Source: JANXYW01 sp031400455 (lineage in GTDB: Bacteria; Chloroflexota; Dehalococcoidia; DSTF01; JACRBR01). Taken from it: a stretch of DNA of 64,000 bases. The DNA is taken from assembly GCA_031400455.1 (NCBI GenBank), contig JANNPX010000019.1:1-64000 (forward strand). The letters run 5' to 3'. The notes under the pieces are model-generated. The model did no database searches. It was not told the DNA's origin and was given only the letters and a program-made list of their open reading frames with translations. This document shows, one piece after another, positions 56,622 to 64,000 of the stretch (positions within the stretch are counted from its first letter, which is position 1; every line of letters starts with the position of its first letter). Made by a program: the position numbers and the translations under genes.

Positions 56622-59339
56622 TCACAACAACGACCCCGGATCCACATCTACCGCCCAATTCGGCGGCAGCACGAAGTCGCGCACCAGCTCCGCCGGATCG
56701 CGGCCGCGCAGCAGCAACTGCCAGCGCCAGCGGCCGCGCACGCGCTCGACGTACGCCGGCGATGGCCCGATGATCGTCGAGTCCGATCCGATCTGCGCAC
56801 GGCGATGCGACAACACGCGCTGCAGCCGCAGCGCGTCCTCGCGCGCGAACCGCGGATTCGGATGCGTCAGCAGCAGCCGCACCAGCCGCCCGTACGGTGG
56901 ATACCTCGCGCTGCGACGCGACTCCAGCTCTTCGCCGACGAAGCCATCGAAGTCGTACCGCGCCGCCGCTTCGATGGCGTAGTGGTCGGGTGTGTACGTC
57001 TGGATGATCACGCGCCCCGGCCGTTCGCCGCGTCCCGCGCGCCCCGCCACCTGCGTCAGCAACTGGAACGTGCGCTCGCCCGATCGGAAATCCGGCAGGT
57101 GCAGCCCCATATCGGCGTTCACCACGCCCACCAGCGTCACCGACGGCATGTCCAGCCCCTTCGCCAGCATCTGCGTGCCGATCAGGATGTCCGCCTCGTG
57201 CGCCAGGAACGACGCGAGGATCCGGTCGTGCGAGCCCTTCGTGCGGGTTACATCCCGGTCCCAGCGCAACAGCCGCGCATGCGGGAACGCCCGCGCCGCC
57301 TCGGCCTCGACTTTCTCGACGCCGACGCCGAGCAGCCGCACCCGCGGCGAGCCGCACTGCTTGCACGTCGCGGGCAGGCGCGTCTGGCGATTGCACTGGT
57401 GGCAGACCGTACGGTCGTACTGCTTGTGGTACGTCAGCGCGACGGCGCAACTGCTGCATTCCGGAACGAAGCCGCAATCGCGGCATTGCACGTGCCCGGC
57501 CAGCCCGCGCCGATTGAGAAACAGGATCACCTGCTCGTCCGCGGCCAGCGCTGTGTCGATCGCTTCCTTCAACCCACGCCCGAACATGCTGCGGTTGCCG
57601 CTGTGCAGCTCCTCGCGCAGGTCGACGACATCGATCTGCGGCATCGCAAGCGACGCCGTCGGCCGCAAGCTTCCGTCAGCCGCCGCGACGGGCCGGATGC
57701 GCTCCGGCAGCGACAGCATCGTGTGCTCGCCGCGCGTCGCCCGCTCGTACGAGACGACATCCGGCGTCGCGCTGCCGAGCACCACTACGGCGCGCTTCAG
57801 CCGCGCCAGCTCCAGCGCCGCGTCGCGCGAGTGGTATCGTGGCTGCGGATCCTGCTGCTTGTAAGTCCACTCGTGCTCTTCGTCGATGATGATCAGCCCG
57901 AGCTCCGGCTGCGGCGCGAAGACCGCCGACCGCGATCCGATCACGACGTCGTAGCGCCCATCTGCAATGCCGCGCCACTGGTCGAACAACTCGCCGTCGC
58001 TCAGCCCGCTGTGCAGCACGGCCACCCGCTCGAACCGCTCGCGGAACCGCCGCACCGTCTGTGGCGTCAGCGCGATCTCCGGCACCAGCACGATCGCCCG
58101 CCGCCCGTCCGCCACGCAGTGATCGAGCGCGTGCAGGTACACCTCTGTCTTCCCGCTGCCCGTGACGCCGTGCAACAGGAAGCTCTCGTGCCGGCGCGCC
58201 GCCAGTGCCGCGCAGATCTCCTCGGCCGCCTCTGCCTGTGCCGGCAGCAACTCGGCCGCGTCGCGGCGAACGACGGCGAAATGAGCCAGCGGATCCCGCT
58301 CGACGGGATCGAACCGCACCGCCACCACGCCGATATCACGTAGCCAGTGCGCCGTCGCTGTGTCGACGCGCAGCGCCTCGCGCAGTTCGGCGAGCGTGCG
58401 TTCGCCCTCCGCAGCGAGATGCCGTGCGATCGCGATCGCCTGCAATGCGCGTTTCGTCGTCGTCAGCGCGCGCGATTCGGCGATCGCCTCCAACTGCGAC
58501 ATCGCCAACTCGACGTTGTGCCCTTCGCGGTCGTAGCGCACGGCGGCGGCGCGCACGAGCCGCTCGAGATTCACGCGACTTCCCGCCAGCCGGCTCGCCT
58601 CCTCGGCCGAGATGCTGCGCTTGACTACGAGCCGGTCCAGTACCGCCGCCCGCCGCGAATGCTTCGGCGACTCCGCCGCAGCGATCCGCGCAAGCGCATC
58701 GTCCAGCGGCACGGCGAGCGATGCTACCTCGACCGTCTTCGCGCCGATGCGTGGTCGTGCGAGATCGTACTGGCGGGCGATCAGCCCCCGCCGTTCGAGC
58801 TGCAGCAGTGCCGCGTCCGCACCACTAGACGCCAGCGGCTCGCGCAGCGCATCCAGCTCGATGCGCCCGCCCGCGACGATCGCGTCGAGCGTCTCGCGCT
58901 GCCGCGCGCTCAGCTCAAGCCGATCGATCTCGCCCGCATCGACCAGCGGGTACACCGTCGTTTGCGGCTTCCGCTCGAACCCCGGCGGCAGCATCAGCGC
59001 CACGGCGTCGAAGATCGGCGCCAGGTAGTACGCGGAGATCCATTTCGCGAGCGCGACTCGATCGGCATCGAGCAACGGCCGCTCGCCGATAATCGACCTG
59101 ATCGGGCGGATCTTCTCCGGCTCGGCGAACACCGGCGTCGTGTGCGTCTCGACGACCACGCCCTGCAGCGTCAGCCGCCCGAACGGCACGTACACCGCAT
59201 GCCCCGCCACCACATCCATGCCCTCAGGCACGCCATAGCTGAACGTCTGCCGGTGTGGAAACGTAGAGTTGACGGCGACTTCGGCGTACAGCACAGAATC
59301 CTTCAAGCCCTGCCAGGCGAAGCAATGTGAAGTGAGCAT
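56622..59339 (-). CDS. priA: Primosomal protein N' (replication restart helicase)
   Basis: A 905-residue helicase starting at ATG 59339. N-terminal 3'-DNA-binding domain (LYAEVAVNSTFPHRQTFSYGVPEG), Walker A LLHGVTGSGKTEVYL (about residue 391), Walker B IIIDEEHEWTYKQQD (about 484), GSATPDVVS, then eight zinc-binding cysteines (CRDCGFVPECSSCAVALTYH and VCHQCNRQ...CKQCGSPR, about residues 616-665) and RGERPGRVIIQTYTPD in the C-terminal domain. PriA reloads DnaB at stalled forks. Longer than many PriA because of an extended middle; the first ~20 residues (MLTSHCFAWQG) may be a wrong start. Confidence 0.94.
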   Translation of the reverse strand: MLTSHCFAWQGLKDSVLYAEVAVNSTFPHRQTFSYGVPEGMDVVAGHAVYVPFGRLTLQGVVVETHTTPVFAEPEKIRPIRSIIGERPLLDADRVALAKWISAYYLAPIFDAVALMLPPGFERKPQTTVYPLVDAGEIDRLELSARQRETLDAIVAGGRIELDALREPLASSGADAALLQLERRGLIARQYDLARPRIGAKTVEVASLAVPLDDALARIAAAESPKHSRRAAVLDRLVVKRSISAEEASRLAGSRVNLERLVRAAAVRYDREGHNVELAMSQLEAIAESRALTTTKRALQAIAIARHLAAEGERTLAELREALRVDTATAHWLRDIGVVAVRFDPVERDPLAHFAVVRRDAAELLPAQAEAAEEICAALAARRHESFLLHGVTGSGKTEVYLHALDHCVADGRRAIVLVPEIALTPQTVRRFRERFERVAVLHSGLSDGELFDQWRGIADGRYDVVIGSRSAVFAPQPELGLIIIDEEHEWTYKQQDPQPRYHSRDAALELARLKRAVVVLGSATPDVVSYERATRGEHTMLSLPERIRPVAAADGSLRPTASLAMPQIDVVDLREELHSGNRSMFGRGLKEAIDTALAADEQVILFLNRRGLAGHVQCRDCGFVPECSSCAVALTYHKQYDRTVCHQCNRQTRLPATCKQCGSPRVRLLGVGVEKVEAEAARAFPHARLLRWDRDVTRTKGSHDRILASFLAHEADILIGTQMLAKGLDMPSVTLVGVVNADMGLHLPDFRSGERTFQLLTQVAGRAGRGERPGRVIIQTYTPDHYAIEAAARYDFDGFVGEELESRRSARYPPYGRLVRLLLTHPNPRFAREDALRLQRVLSHRRAQIGSDSTIIGPSPAYVERVRGRWRWQLLLRGRDPAELVRDFVLPPNWAVDVDPGSLL

Positions 59340-59361
59340 ACTCGAACGATCGGCCGATCTC

Positions 59362-59577
59362 GTCACTCCAGCGCGGCACTCCCGTCGATGTCCGAACTCT
59401 CGCTGTAGGGGCAGACCCGCGTGTCCGCCCACGTCACGCCGCCGCTCATCAACCCGACGCCGCGCGTCCGTCACTCTAGCGTGGCACCCCGAGCGAAGCC
59501 GACGCCTTCACCGTAGGGGCGGCCCTGTGTGGCCGCCCGCGTCACGCCGCCGCTCGTCGAGCCGCGAGACCCGGCCA
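59362..59577. repeat. Two copies of a ~108-bp composite REP unit
   Basis: GTCACTC(C/T)AGCG(C/T)GGCAC begins at 59362 and again at 59470; both copies contain GTAGGGGC, an inverted CCGCCC arm and CGTCACGCCGCCGCTC, offset by 108 bases. The 470-base region upstream of priA has no gene. Confidence 0.75.
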
Positions 59578-59683
59578 CCTACGAGCACCCTGTGCGGACG
59601 ATCGAAGAGTCGCCGTGGAGACAGGCCGGGGTGAGGTCCCCGTTCGCCCGCTACATCTCGATCATCAGACTGCCGCTCGATCC

Positions 59684-59740
59684 AAGCCTCCTCGCCCCTT
59701 GAGGGAGAGGAGGTGGCCGAAGGCCGGAGGAGAGGGGGCC
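59684..59740. repeat. REP element (CTCGCCCC...CCGGAGG type)
   Basis: AAGCCTCCTCGCCCCTTGAG then GGAGAGGAGGTGGCCGAAGG and CCGGAGGAGAGG; a near copy of 52051-52112. Confidence 0.85.
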
Positions 59741-59754
59741 CACGTCCCGACACG

Positions 59755-59790
59755 AAAGAAAAAAGGGGAAGGCCTTTGTGCCTTCCCCTT
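59755..59790 (-). terminator. Intrinsic terminator of rplS
   Basis: On the minus strand AAGGGGAAGGC/GCCTTCCCCTT (59763-59790) is followed by TTTTTTCTTTC. Confidence 0.9.
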
Positions 59791-59813
59791 GAACGACGAT
59801 CGAATCGCGGAGC

Positions 59814-60158
59814 TTACGCTCGCGCTTTTTCCTTGATGCGGGCGGCCTTGCCCGTGAGCCCGCGCAGGTAGTACAGCCGGGAGCTGCGCACCTTGCCCTG
59901 ACGCACGACCTGCACCTTCTCAAGACGCGGTGACTGCAGGTTGAACGTCCGCTCGACGCCCACGCCGCTGGCAATGCGCCGGACGGTGAAGTTCGCGCCG
60001 CCGCCGCCGTTGTTCTTGCGGATAACGACGCCTTCGAACACCTGGGTGCGCTCGCGCTCGCCCTCGACCACCTTCGCGCTCACCTTGACGGTGTCGCCGG
60101 GGCCGAATTGCTCGACAGCAGGATTGACGGGAGTTTCTACGAGGTGACTTACATCCAT
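59814..60158 (-). CDS. rplS: 50S ribosomal protein L19
   Basis: A 114-residue ribosomal protein from ATG 60158. L19 hallmarks: FGPGDTVKVSAKVVEGERERTQVFEGVVIRKNNGG and VERTFNLQSPRLEKVQVVRQGKVRSSRLYYLRGLTGKAARIKE. It lies at the 30S/50S interface. The longer frame to 60200 is not used. TATGCT ends 8 bases before the ATG and there is no Shine-Dalgarno, another leaderless candidate. It stands alone, followed by its own terminator; trmD and rpsP, its usual neighbours, are absent. Confidence 0.97.
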   Translation of the reverse strand: MDVSHLVETPVNPAVEQFGPGDTVKVSAKVVEGERERTQVFEGVVIRKNNGGGGANFTVRRIASGVGVERTFNLQSPRLEKVQVVRQGKVRSSRLYYLRGLTGKAARIKEKARA

Positions 60159-60233
60159 AACGACGCAGCATAGCGGCTCGCCCCGCCTCCGGCAAACCAC
60201 GAGAATCGACGCGAATCTGCGTATGGCGGCGCC

Positions 60234-60800
60234 TTAACCGGTCGGGACACCCTCAAACACCACCGGCCCGCGCGGATCATCGAGGTCGACGCGCGCCCAA
60301 CCCGGCATCGGGATCGAGCGCCAAAGCTCCCACGGGTCGTCGATGTGCAGGAGCTGCGAGAGGTACGCGGTCAGGATCCGCCCGTGCGAGACGATCGCCG
60401 CCGGAAACTCCCGCTCGTCCAGCAGGGCGATCGCCGATGCAAAACGCGCAGCCGCGACCTCGGCGCGCTCGGCGCCCGGTACCGTACCGGCGGGCTGGAG
60501 GAAGATGTCGCGGATCGTTTCGCCGAACTCGTCCGCGTTCGGAATCCAGCGGTCGAACCGCAACTCCTGCAAGCCCTCGACGACATGGACGGGCAGCCCC
60601 GCCGCGTCACCGATGATCAGCGCGGTCGCCTGCGCCTTCGGCTCCGCGCTGCTGTACACGGCAGCGAGCCCCCACCTCGCGGCGACTTGCGCCAGCCGAC
60701 GCGCCTCGTCGACCCCGCGCTCGGATAGCGCCCACGTCTCGGCCGGCTCGTCCGGCTGGATCGTGGGTGACGCATGGCGGATGAAATAGACGGGTCGCAT
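60234..60800 (-). CDS. Histidine phosphatase family protein
   Basis: A 188-residue protein from ATG 60800 (MRPVYFIRHASPT). The phosphate pocket His lies in RHASPT, followed by LSERGVDEARRLAQ and VSHGRILTAYLS, which carries the second His. The pattern is the phosphoglycerate-mutase-like (histidine phosphatase) superfamily; substrate unknown. Overlaps the membrane protein gene upstream (TGATG), so they form one transcript. Confidence 0.88.
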   Translation of the reverse strand: MRPVYFIRHASPTIQPDEPAETWALSERGVDEARRLAQVAARWGLAAVYSSAEPKAQATALIIGDAAGLPVHVVEGLQELRFDRWIPNADEFGETIRDIFLQPAGTVPGAERAEVAAARFASAIALLDEREFPAAIVSHGRILTAYLSQLLHIDDPWELWRSIPMPGWARVDLDDPRGPVVFEGVPTG

Positions 60801-61651
60801 CAGACCGGTACTCCGGTGAGAAAGAGCAGCCCCCGCGCCAGCACTTCGCCGACCAGCACCGCGCCGACGGCGATGTAGAGCAGGCCCGTCGCCGACATCA
60901 TCGCGTTCTCGTTGGCTGGATAGCCGCGGCTCGAGATGTATGACATGTACCCGAGCGCCGCCGGGAACATCAGCCCGATCGTGATCCGCAGCCAGAACGC
61001 CGGGTTCGCACCCAGCGTCGATGACCCGAGAAACGCCGTCGCCTCCGGCACTTCGCGCGCGGGGATCACGACGTTGATGATGAGCAGCACCGCTTGGAGC
61101 GCCACCGCCGCGACCAGCAGAAGCGTCAGCTCCGCCAGTGGCTCGCGCGGCAGCCGCGGCGTCACCAAGTACCAGTGCCCCAGCGTCATCGCCAGTACCA
61201 CCAGCCCCACGGCGAGCGTCCCCGCCAAGAGACTCAGCAGCGCGCCGGCGAATCCCCACGTCGGGAGACTGAGGTAGTACGCCGTCACCGTCACGAGCGC
61301 CACGCCCGCGATCGCCGACACGGACCCGGTGATCATTGCCGGGCGCCGCTTCTCTTTCAGCAGGAACCAGTTGTACGGCAGCGTCGTGAGCAGGAACACG
61401 ACGACGGCGACCTTCACGGGCGTCAGGAGGTCATCGTCCAGCCGGTAGCCGCCAATCGCGGACTTCGGGTCGAGCACGAGCGAGTTCAGCAGCATCACTG
61501 CGGCCGTCACCGTAACCATCGCCGCGCTGAACTGGACGAACGTAAGGGCCACGCGCCCCCGCCAGTCCGCGAACAGGCACACCCACAGGCTGCCGACCGC
61601 AAACTCTAGGAGCACGATGAACGATGTGTAAGGAAGTGCGTCGAGATTCAT
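60800..61651 (-). CDS. Multi-pass membrane protein of unknown function
   Basis: A 283-residue protein from ATG 61651 (a TTG at 61675 would extend it). About eight hydrophobic segments (FIVLLEFAVGSLWVCLFA, ALTFVQFSAAMVTVTAAVMLL, VAVVVFLLTTLPYNWFLL, ITGSVSAIAGVALVTVTAYYL, GFAGALLSLLAGTLAVGLVVL and others). No family recognised. Co-directional and overlapping with the histidine phosphatase gene. TACCAT ends 9 bases before the ATG. Confidence 0.75.
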   Translation of the reverse strand: MNLDALPYTSFIVLLEFAVGSLWVCLFADWRGRVALTFVQFSAAMVTVTAAVMLLNSLVLDPKSAIGGYRLDDDLLTPVKVAVVVFLLTTLPYNWFLLKEKRRPAMITGSVSAIAGVALVTVTAYYLSLPTWGFAGALLSLLAGTLAVGLVVLAMTLGHWYLVTPRLPREPLAELTLLLVAAVALQAVLLIINVVIPAREVPEATAFLGSSTLGANPAFWLRITIGLMFPAALGYMSYISSRGYPANENAMMSATGLLYIAVGAVLVGEVLARGLLFLTGVPV

Positions 61652-61726
61652 CCGAAGGCAATGGTAGCGAGGCAAGCGCGGCGGAAGTAGGGATGCGAGC
61701 AGGCTTGTCGCCGCACTTGCACCCTA

Positions 61727-61748
61727 GCGTGGACTTCAGTCCGCGCGC
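61727..61748. repeat. GCGTGGACTTCAGTCCGCGC hairpin
   Basis: GCGTGGACT/AGTCCGCGC imperfect hairpin (61727-61746), of the same type as the CGCGGGCT repeats. The 230-base gap before the DinB gene otherwise shows nothing but AGGAGG at 61870-61875. Confidence 0.6.
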
Positions 61749-61884
61749 TTTCCGCTTTCGGCCGATTTCCCGCTTCCCGCATCTCGCTTCCCGTCTCCAA
61801 CTTGGCGCCGGCCCCTTGTAACCTTCCGGTGATAAGCGTACGATCCCGATCTGCATCATCGATGATGATCAGGAGGCGTCCGCC

Positions 61885-62379
61885 ATGCGACTCGTTCCCG
61901 AATACGACCCCAAGGCTTGGCTGCTGAAAGCGTTGCGTGAGACCGCGCACGCCATGGAGTCGCTCGTCTGGAACGTCGACGACGGCGCGCTCGACCGGCG
62001 GCCGGAGCCGGACGAGTGGTCGTGCCGCGAACTCGTCGCCCACATGGCGCACATGGAGCGCCGCTACACGGACTGGCTCGAGCGCATGGTCCGCACGGCC
62101 GATCCGCGCATCGAGGCCTTCGACGGCGACTCCCCCAACCCGAACGCGAACCCCGAAGACGACGCCTTCGACTTGATGGACGAGTTCTCCGTCGTCCGTC
62201 AGCAGACCGTCTACCTGCTCTGGTCGCTCGACGACGACGACTGGAAGCGCAATGGCATCCACCCCTACCTCGGGCCCCGCTCCGTCCTCGAAGTCACGCG
62301 CGAGATGAACGAGCACGACCTCGCCCATCTCTGGCAGCTCCGTCGCCTCTGCGACCGCTTCGAAACCGCCTCCGTCTAG
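61885..62379 (+). CDS. DinB superfamily protein
   Basis: A 164-residue four-helix protein of the DinB/YfiT type from ATG 61885 with AGGAGG 9 bases upstream. Metal histidines are expected at ELVAHMAHMERR and EHDLAHLWQLRRL; EWSCRELVAHMAHME is the typical first block. The family includes thiol S-transferases and DNA-damage-induced proteins; the exact role is unknown. Confidence 0.88.
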   Translation: MRLVPEYDPKAWLLKALRETAHAMESLVWNVDDGALDRRPEPDEWSCRELVAHMAHMERRYTDWLERMVRTADPRIEAFDGDSPNPNANPEDDAFDLMDEFSVVRQQTVYLLWSLDDDDWKRNGIHPYLGPRSVLEVTREMNEHDLAHLWQLRRLCDRFETASV

Positions 62380-62418
62380 CAGCGCCACGCGCGCCGGTGC
62401 CGCCACCCGCGCGCGACG

Positions 62419-62442
62419 GTAGGGGCGCACGGCTGTGCGCCC
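62419..62442. repeat. GTAGGGGCGCAC REP hairpin
   Basis: GGGCGCAC (62423-62430) and GTGCGCCC (62435-62442), 4-base loop, 18 bases before the parS site. Confidence 0.85.
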
Positions 62443-62459
62443 TGCTCGTACGCGAACAA

Positions 62460-62475
62460 TGTTTCACGTGAAACA
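62460..62475. other. parS site (ParB binding)
   Basis: TGTTTCACGTGAAACA is an exact match to the consensus chromosomal parS palindrome. Flanking GAACAA and TTGTTC nearly extend the dyad. ParB loads here to start the chromosome segregation nucleoprotein complex; parS sites cluster near the origin. Confidence 0.92.
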
Positions 62476-62611
62476 TTTGTTCTGACCGCCGAGGGCCGAC
62501 GACAACCTCACCAACCCCAAAAAGACAACTCGCTGGCGTCGCGCCTCTGTGGTTAACCGTCGCCCAGCCGCTACGATGCGGCTTAAGAAAAACAGAAGGA
62601 ATCAATCAAAC

Positions 62612-63133
62612 ATGCCTGTCCTGCCGATTCGCATCGCCGGTGATCCCGTCCTTCGTGAGAAGGCGAAGAAGATCCGCAAGGTCGACGATGCGTCGCTCCA
62701 GCAGCTCATCGACGACATGATCGCCACGATGCACAACGCGCCAGGGGTCGGTCTCGCAGCGCCGCAGGTCGGCGTGTCGTTGCGCGTCGTCGTCATCGAG
62801 ACGCCGGAGGATGGCCTGATGGCGCTCATCAACCCGGAAGTCGTGAAGTCATCCGGCGAGCGTCGCCTCATGGAAGGGTGCCTCAGCGTCCCCGGCTACC
62901 AGGCCGAAATCACCCGCTCAAAGCAGGTAACGGTCAAAGCGCTTGACCGCGAAGGCAAAGAGGTGCGCATCAAAGCTACCGAAACCCTGCTCGCGCAGGC
63001 GCTCGAACACGAAATCGACCACATAAACGGCATCCTCTACATCGATCACCTCGATAGCCACGACCAACTGATCCCCACCCGCTCGTCCATCGACGATGCC
63101 GAGCCGCAGGAAGTCGAAGTTAGCCTCGCCTGA
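62612..63133 (+). CDS. def: Peptide deformylase
   Basis: A 173-residue metalloenzyme from ATG 62612 (MPVLPIRIAGDPVL), preceded by AGAAGGA. All three signatures are seen: GVGLAAPQVG, EGCLSVPGY and HEIDH (about residues 132-136) binding the metal. It removes the formyl group from new polypeptides. Longer frame to 62549 is not used. Between parS and this gene, 136 bases contain only a TACGAT box and the ribosome binding site. Confidence 0.97.
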   Translation: MPVLPIRIAGDPVLREKAKKIRKVDDASLQQLIDDMIATMHNAPGVGLAAPQVGVSLRVVVIETPEDGLMALINPEVVKSSGERRLMEGCLSVPGYQAEITRSKQVTVKALDREGKEVRIKATETLLAQALEHEIDHINGILYIDHLDSHDQLIPTRSSIDDAEPQEVEVSLA

Positions 63134-63204
63134 CCGCCCCGCCGGGTGCTGGTCGGCGTTCCGCAGCTCCGGTGCTGGTTGGCGGACAGTGAGCCTGATT
63201 CCAC

Positions 63205-63231
63205 AAGATTCTTCGCTTCGCTCAGAATGAC
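63205..63231. repeat. Interspersed repeat (TTCTTCGCTTCGCTCAG type)
   Basis: AAGATTCTTCGCTTCGCTCA and the following GAATGAC form a repeat seen in many bacterial genomes between genes. Only one copy is in this window. Confidence 0.75.
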
Positions 63232-63251
63232 GGTGGGTGCGCGCGGAATGA

Positions 63252-63257
63252 CATACT
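63252..63257 (+). promoter_or_regulatory. -10 box (CATACT) of a leaderless cca transcript
   Basis: CATACT ends 7 bases before ATG 63265; there is no Shine-Dalgarno. Confidence 0.4.
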
Positions 63258-63264
63258 GCGTTCC

Positions 63265-64000
63265 ATGACTGGCTTCGAACCACCCGCATCGCTTCGCCCG
63301 CTCCTCGATGAGTGCCGCGCGATCGCCAACGCAGCGGGCGTCGAGGCGTACATCGTCGGTGGCACCGTGCGCGACGCGCTTCTCGGCCGCCCGTCACGCG
63401 ATCTCGATCTCGCGGTCAGCCGTGACGCGATAACGGTCGCACACCGAATCGCGGACACGCTCTCCGGTCACTTCGTCGAGCTGGATGATGTGAACGCCGT
63501 CGCGCGCGTCGTGCTGGATGACGGCCCGGTGAGCTACATCGATGTCGCGCAGCTCCAGGGTTCGCTTGAAGATGATCTCCGCCGCCGCGACTTCACCGTG
63601 GACGCGCTTGCGGCGCCGATCGACGGGGGCGATGTCATCGACCTCTGCGGCGGTGTGGCGGATCTGGCAGCGCGCCTCGTCCGCATGAACGGCGAGCACG
63701 TCTTCGAGGCCGACCCGCTGCGCCTCCTCCGCGGCGTCCGCATCGCCGCGGATCTAGACTTCGCGCTCGAACCCGCCACCGCATCCGCCATCCGGGGCCG
63801 CGCCCGGCACGTCACCGGCGCCGCCCCTGAGCGCCGCCGCGACGAACTCGCGCGCATCTTCGCACTCGGCGACGCATTCGGCGGACTGCGCCTGCTCGAT
63901 TCCGTCGGTCTGCTCGACGTGCTGCTGCCGGAGCTGACGGCGGGTAGGGGTGTCACGCAGCCGGACGAGTTCCACGCCTACGACGTCTTCGACCACGCGC
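63265..64000 (+). CDS. cca: CCA-adding enzyme / poly(A) polymerase family (5' part)
   Basis: About 245 N-terminal residues; the gene runs off the window. The nucleotidyltransferase head has AYIVGGTVRDALLGRPSRDLDLAV (the G-G-x-V-R-D and D-x-D catalytic motifs), then RRRDFTVDALA and FEADPLRLLRGVRIAADLDF, as in class II CCA enzymes. It adds the CCA tail to tRNA. HD domain, if present, is beyond the right edge. A CATACT box directly precedes the start. The name cca is by family; poly(A) polymerase is possible. Confidence 0.9.
   Translation, partial: MTGFEPPASLRPLLDECRAIANAAGVEAYIVGGTVRDALLGRPSRDLDLAVSRDAITVAHRIADTLSGHFVELDDVNAVARVVLDDGPVSYIDVAQLQGSLEDDLRRRDFTVDALAAPIDGGDVIDLCGGVADLAARLVRMNGEHVFEADPLRLLRGVRIAADLDFALEPATASAIRGRARHVTGAAPERRRDELARIFALGDAFGGLRLLDSVGLLDVLLPELTAGRGVTQPDEFHAYDVFDHA

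Noticed and set aside
56805..58343. 512-codon plus-strand open frame
   Set aside because: Antisense to priA, Arg/His/Gln-rich, no recognisable domain.
1..64000. tRNA, rRNA, CRISPR array or insertion sequence
   Set aside because: No tRNA-like cloverleaf, direct-repeat spacer array or transposase was seen by eye; a tRNAscan or CRISPR search would be needed to be sure.

Overview
The window is gene-dense, high-GC bacterial chromosome with no rRNA, tRNA, CRISPR array, insertion sequence or phage gene that I could recognise. Gene order (pyrR-pyrB-pyrC-carA-carB-pyrK), GYD-domain proteins, an MrfAB helicase/exonuclease pair, many -10 boxes only 5-9 nt before start codons, and several families of intergenic REP-like repeats together suggest a Chloroflexota-like organism, possibly Dehalococcoidia. 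That placement is inference and would need 16S or marker-gene phylogeny. An exact consensus parS site near the right end suggests the region is not far from the replication origin.

Left part (1-18 kb). The end of an HD-GYP (c-di-GMP) protein, two GYD-domain genes (one fused to a PlsC-type acyltransferase), an acyl-ACP desaturase, a GNAT, a secreted FxLYD-like protein and a methyltransferase are followed by a minus-strand cluster SRPBCC / HypE-like AIR-synthase / MoxR AAA+ / VWA. Upstream of that cluster lie a hairpin enclosing a G-quadruplex motif, a c-di-GMP-I riboswitch aptamer and a 24-bp perfect palindrome. Then come a secreted DUF2680-like protein, an OmpR-type response regulator with its histidine kinase, a quinone oxidoreductase and an MMPL/RND exporter.

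Middle (18-31 kb). The pyrimidine operon starts with a promoter, a PyrR-binding RNA loop and a terminator that overlaps the pyrR ribosome binding site, then pyrR, pyrB, pyrC, carA, a GNAT, a small membrane protein, carB and pyrK. A VOC protein, a four-cluster ferredoxin, a lipoprotein and a zinc-type dehydrogenase follow.

Right part (31-64 kb). Two tandem alpha/beta-hydrolase-like plus class III cyclase proteins have lost the hydrolase nucleophile. A DNA-repair run (mrfA, mrfB, uvrC) continues into pcm and a Xer recombinase. Then follow a lipoprotein metallopeptidase, a neutral-ceramidase-like protein, DUF1232, a RIO kinase with an attenuator-like leader, a PNPOx-RidA fusion divergent from a MocR regulator, MscS, a site-2 protease with CBS domains, lspA, an RluA-family synthase, priA, rplS, a DinB protein, parS, def and the start of cca.

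Two features recur throughout. About a dozen genes have a -10-like hexamer 5-9 nt before the start codon and no Shine-Dalgarno, which predicts leaderless transcripts. Gene boundaries are also loaded with short-period 'word' repeats and REP-like hairpins, several of which supply the stop codon or the C-terminal codons of the adjacent gene.
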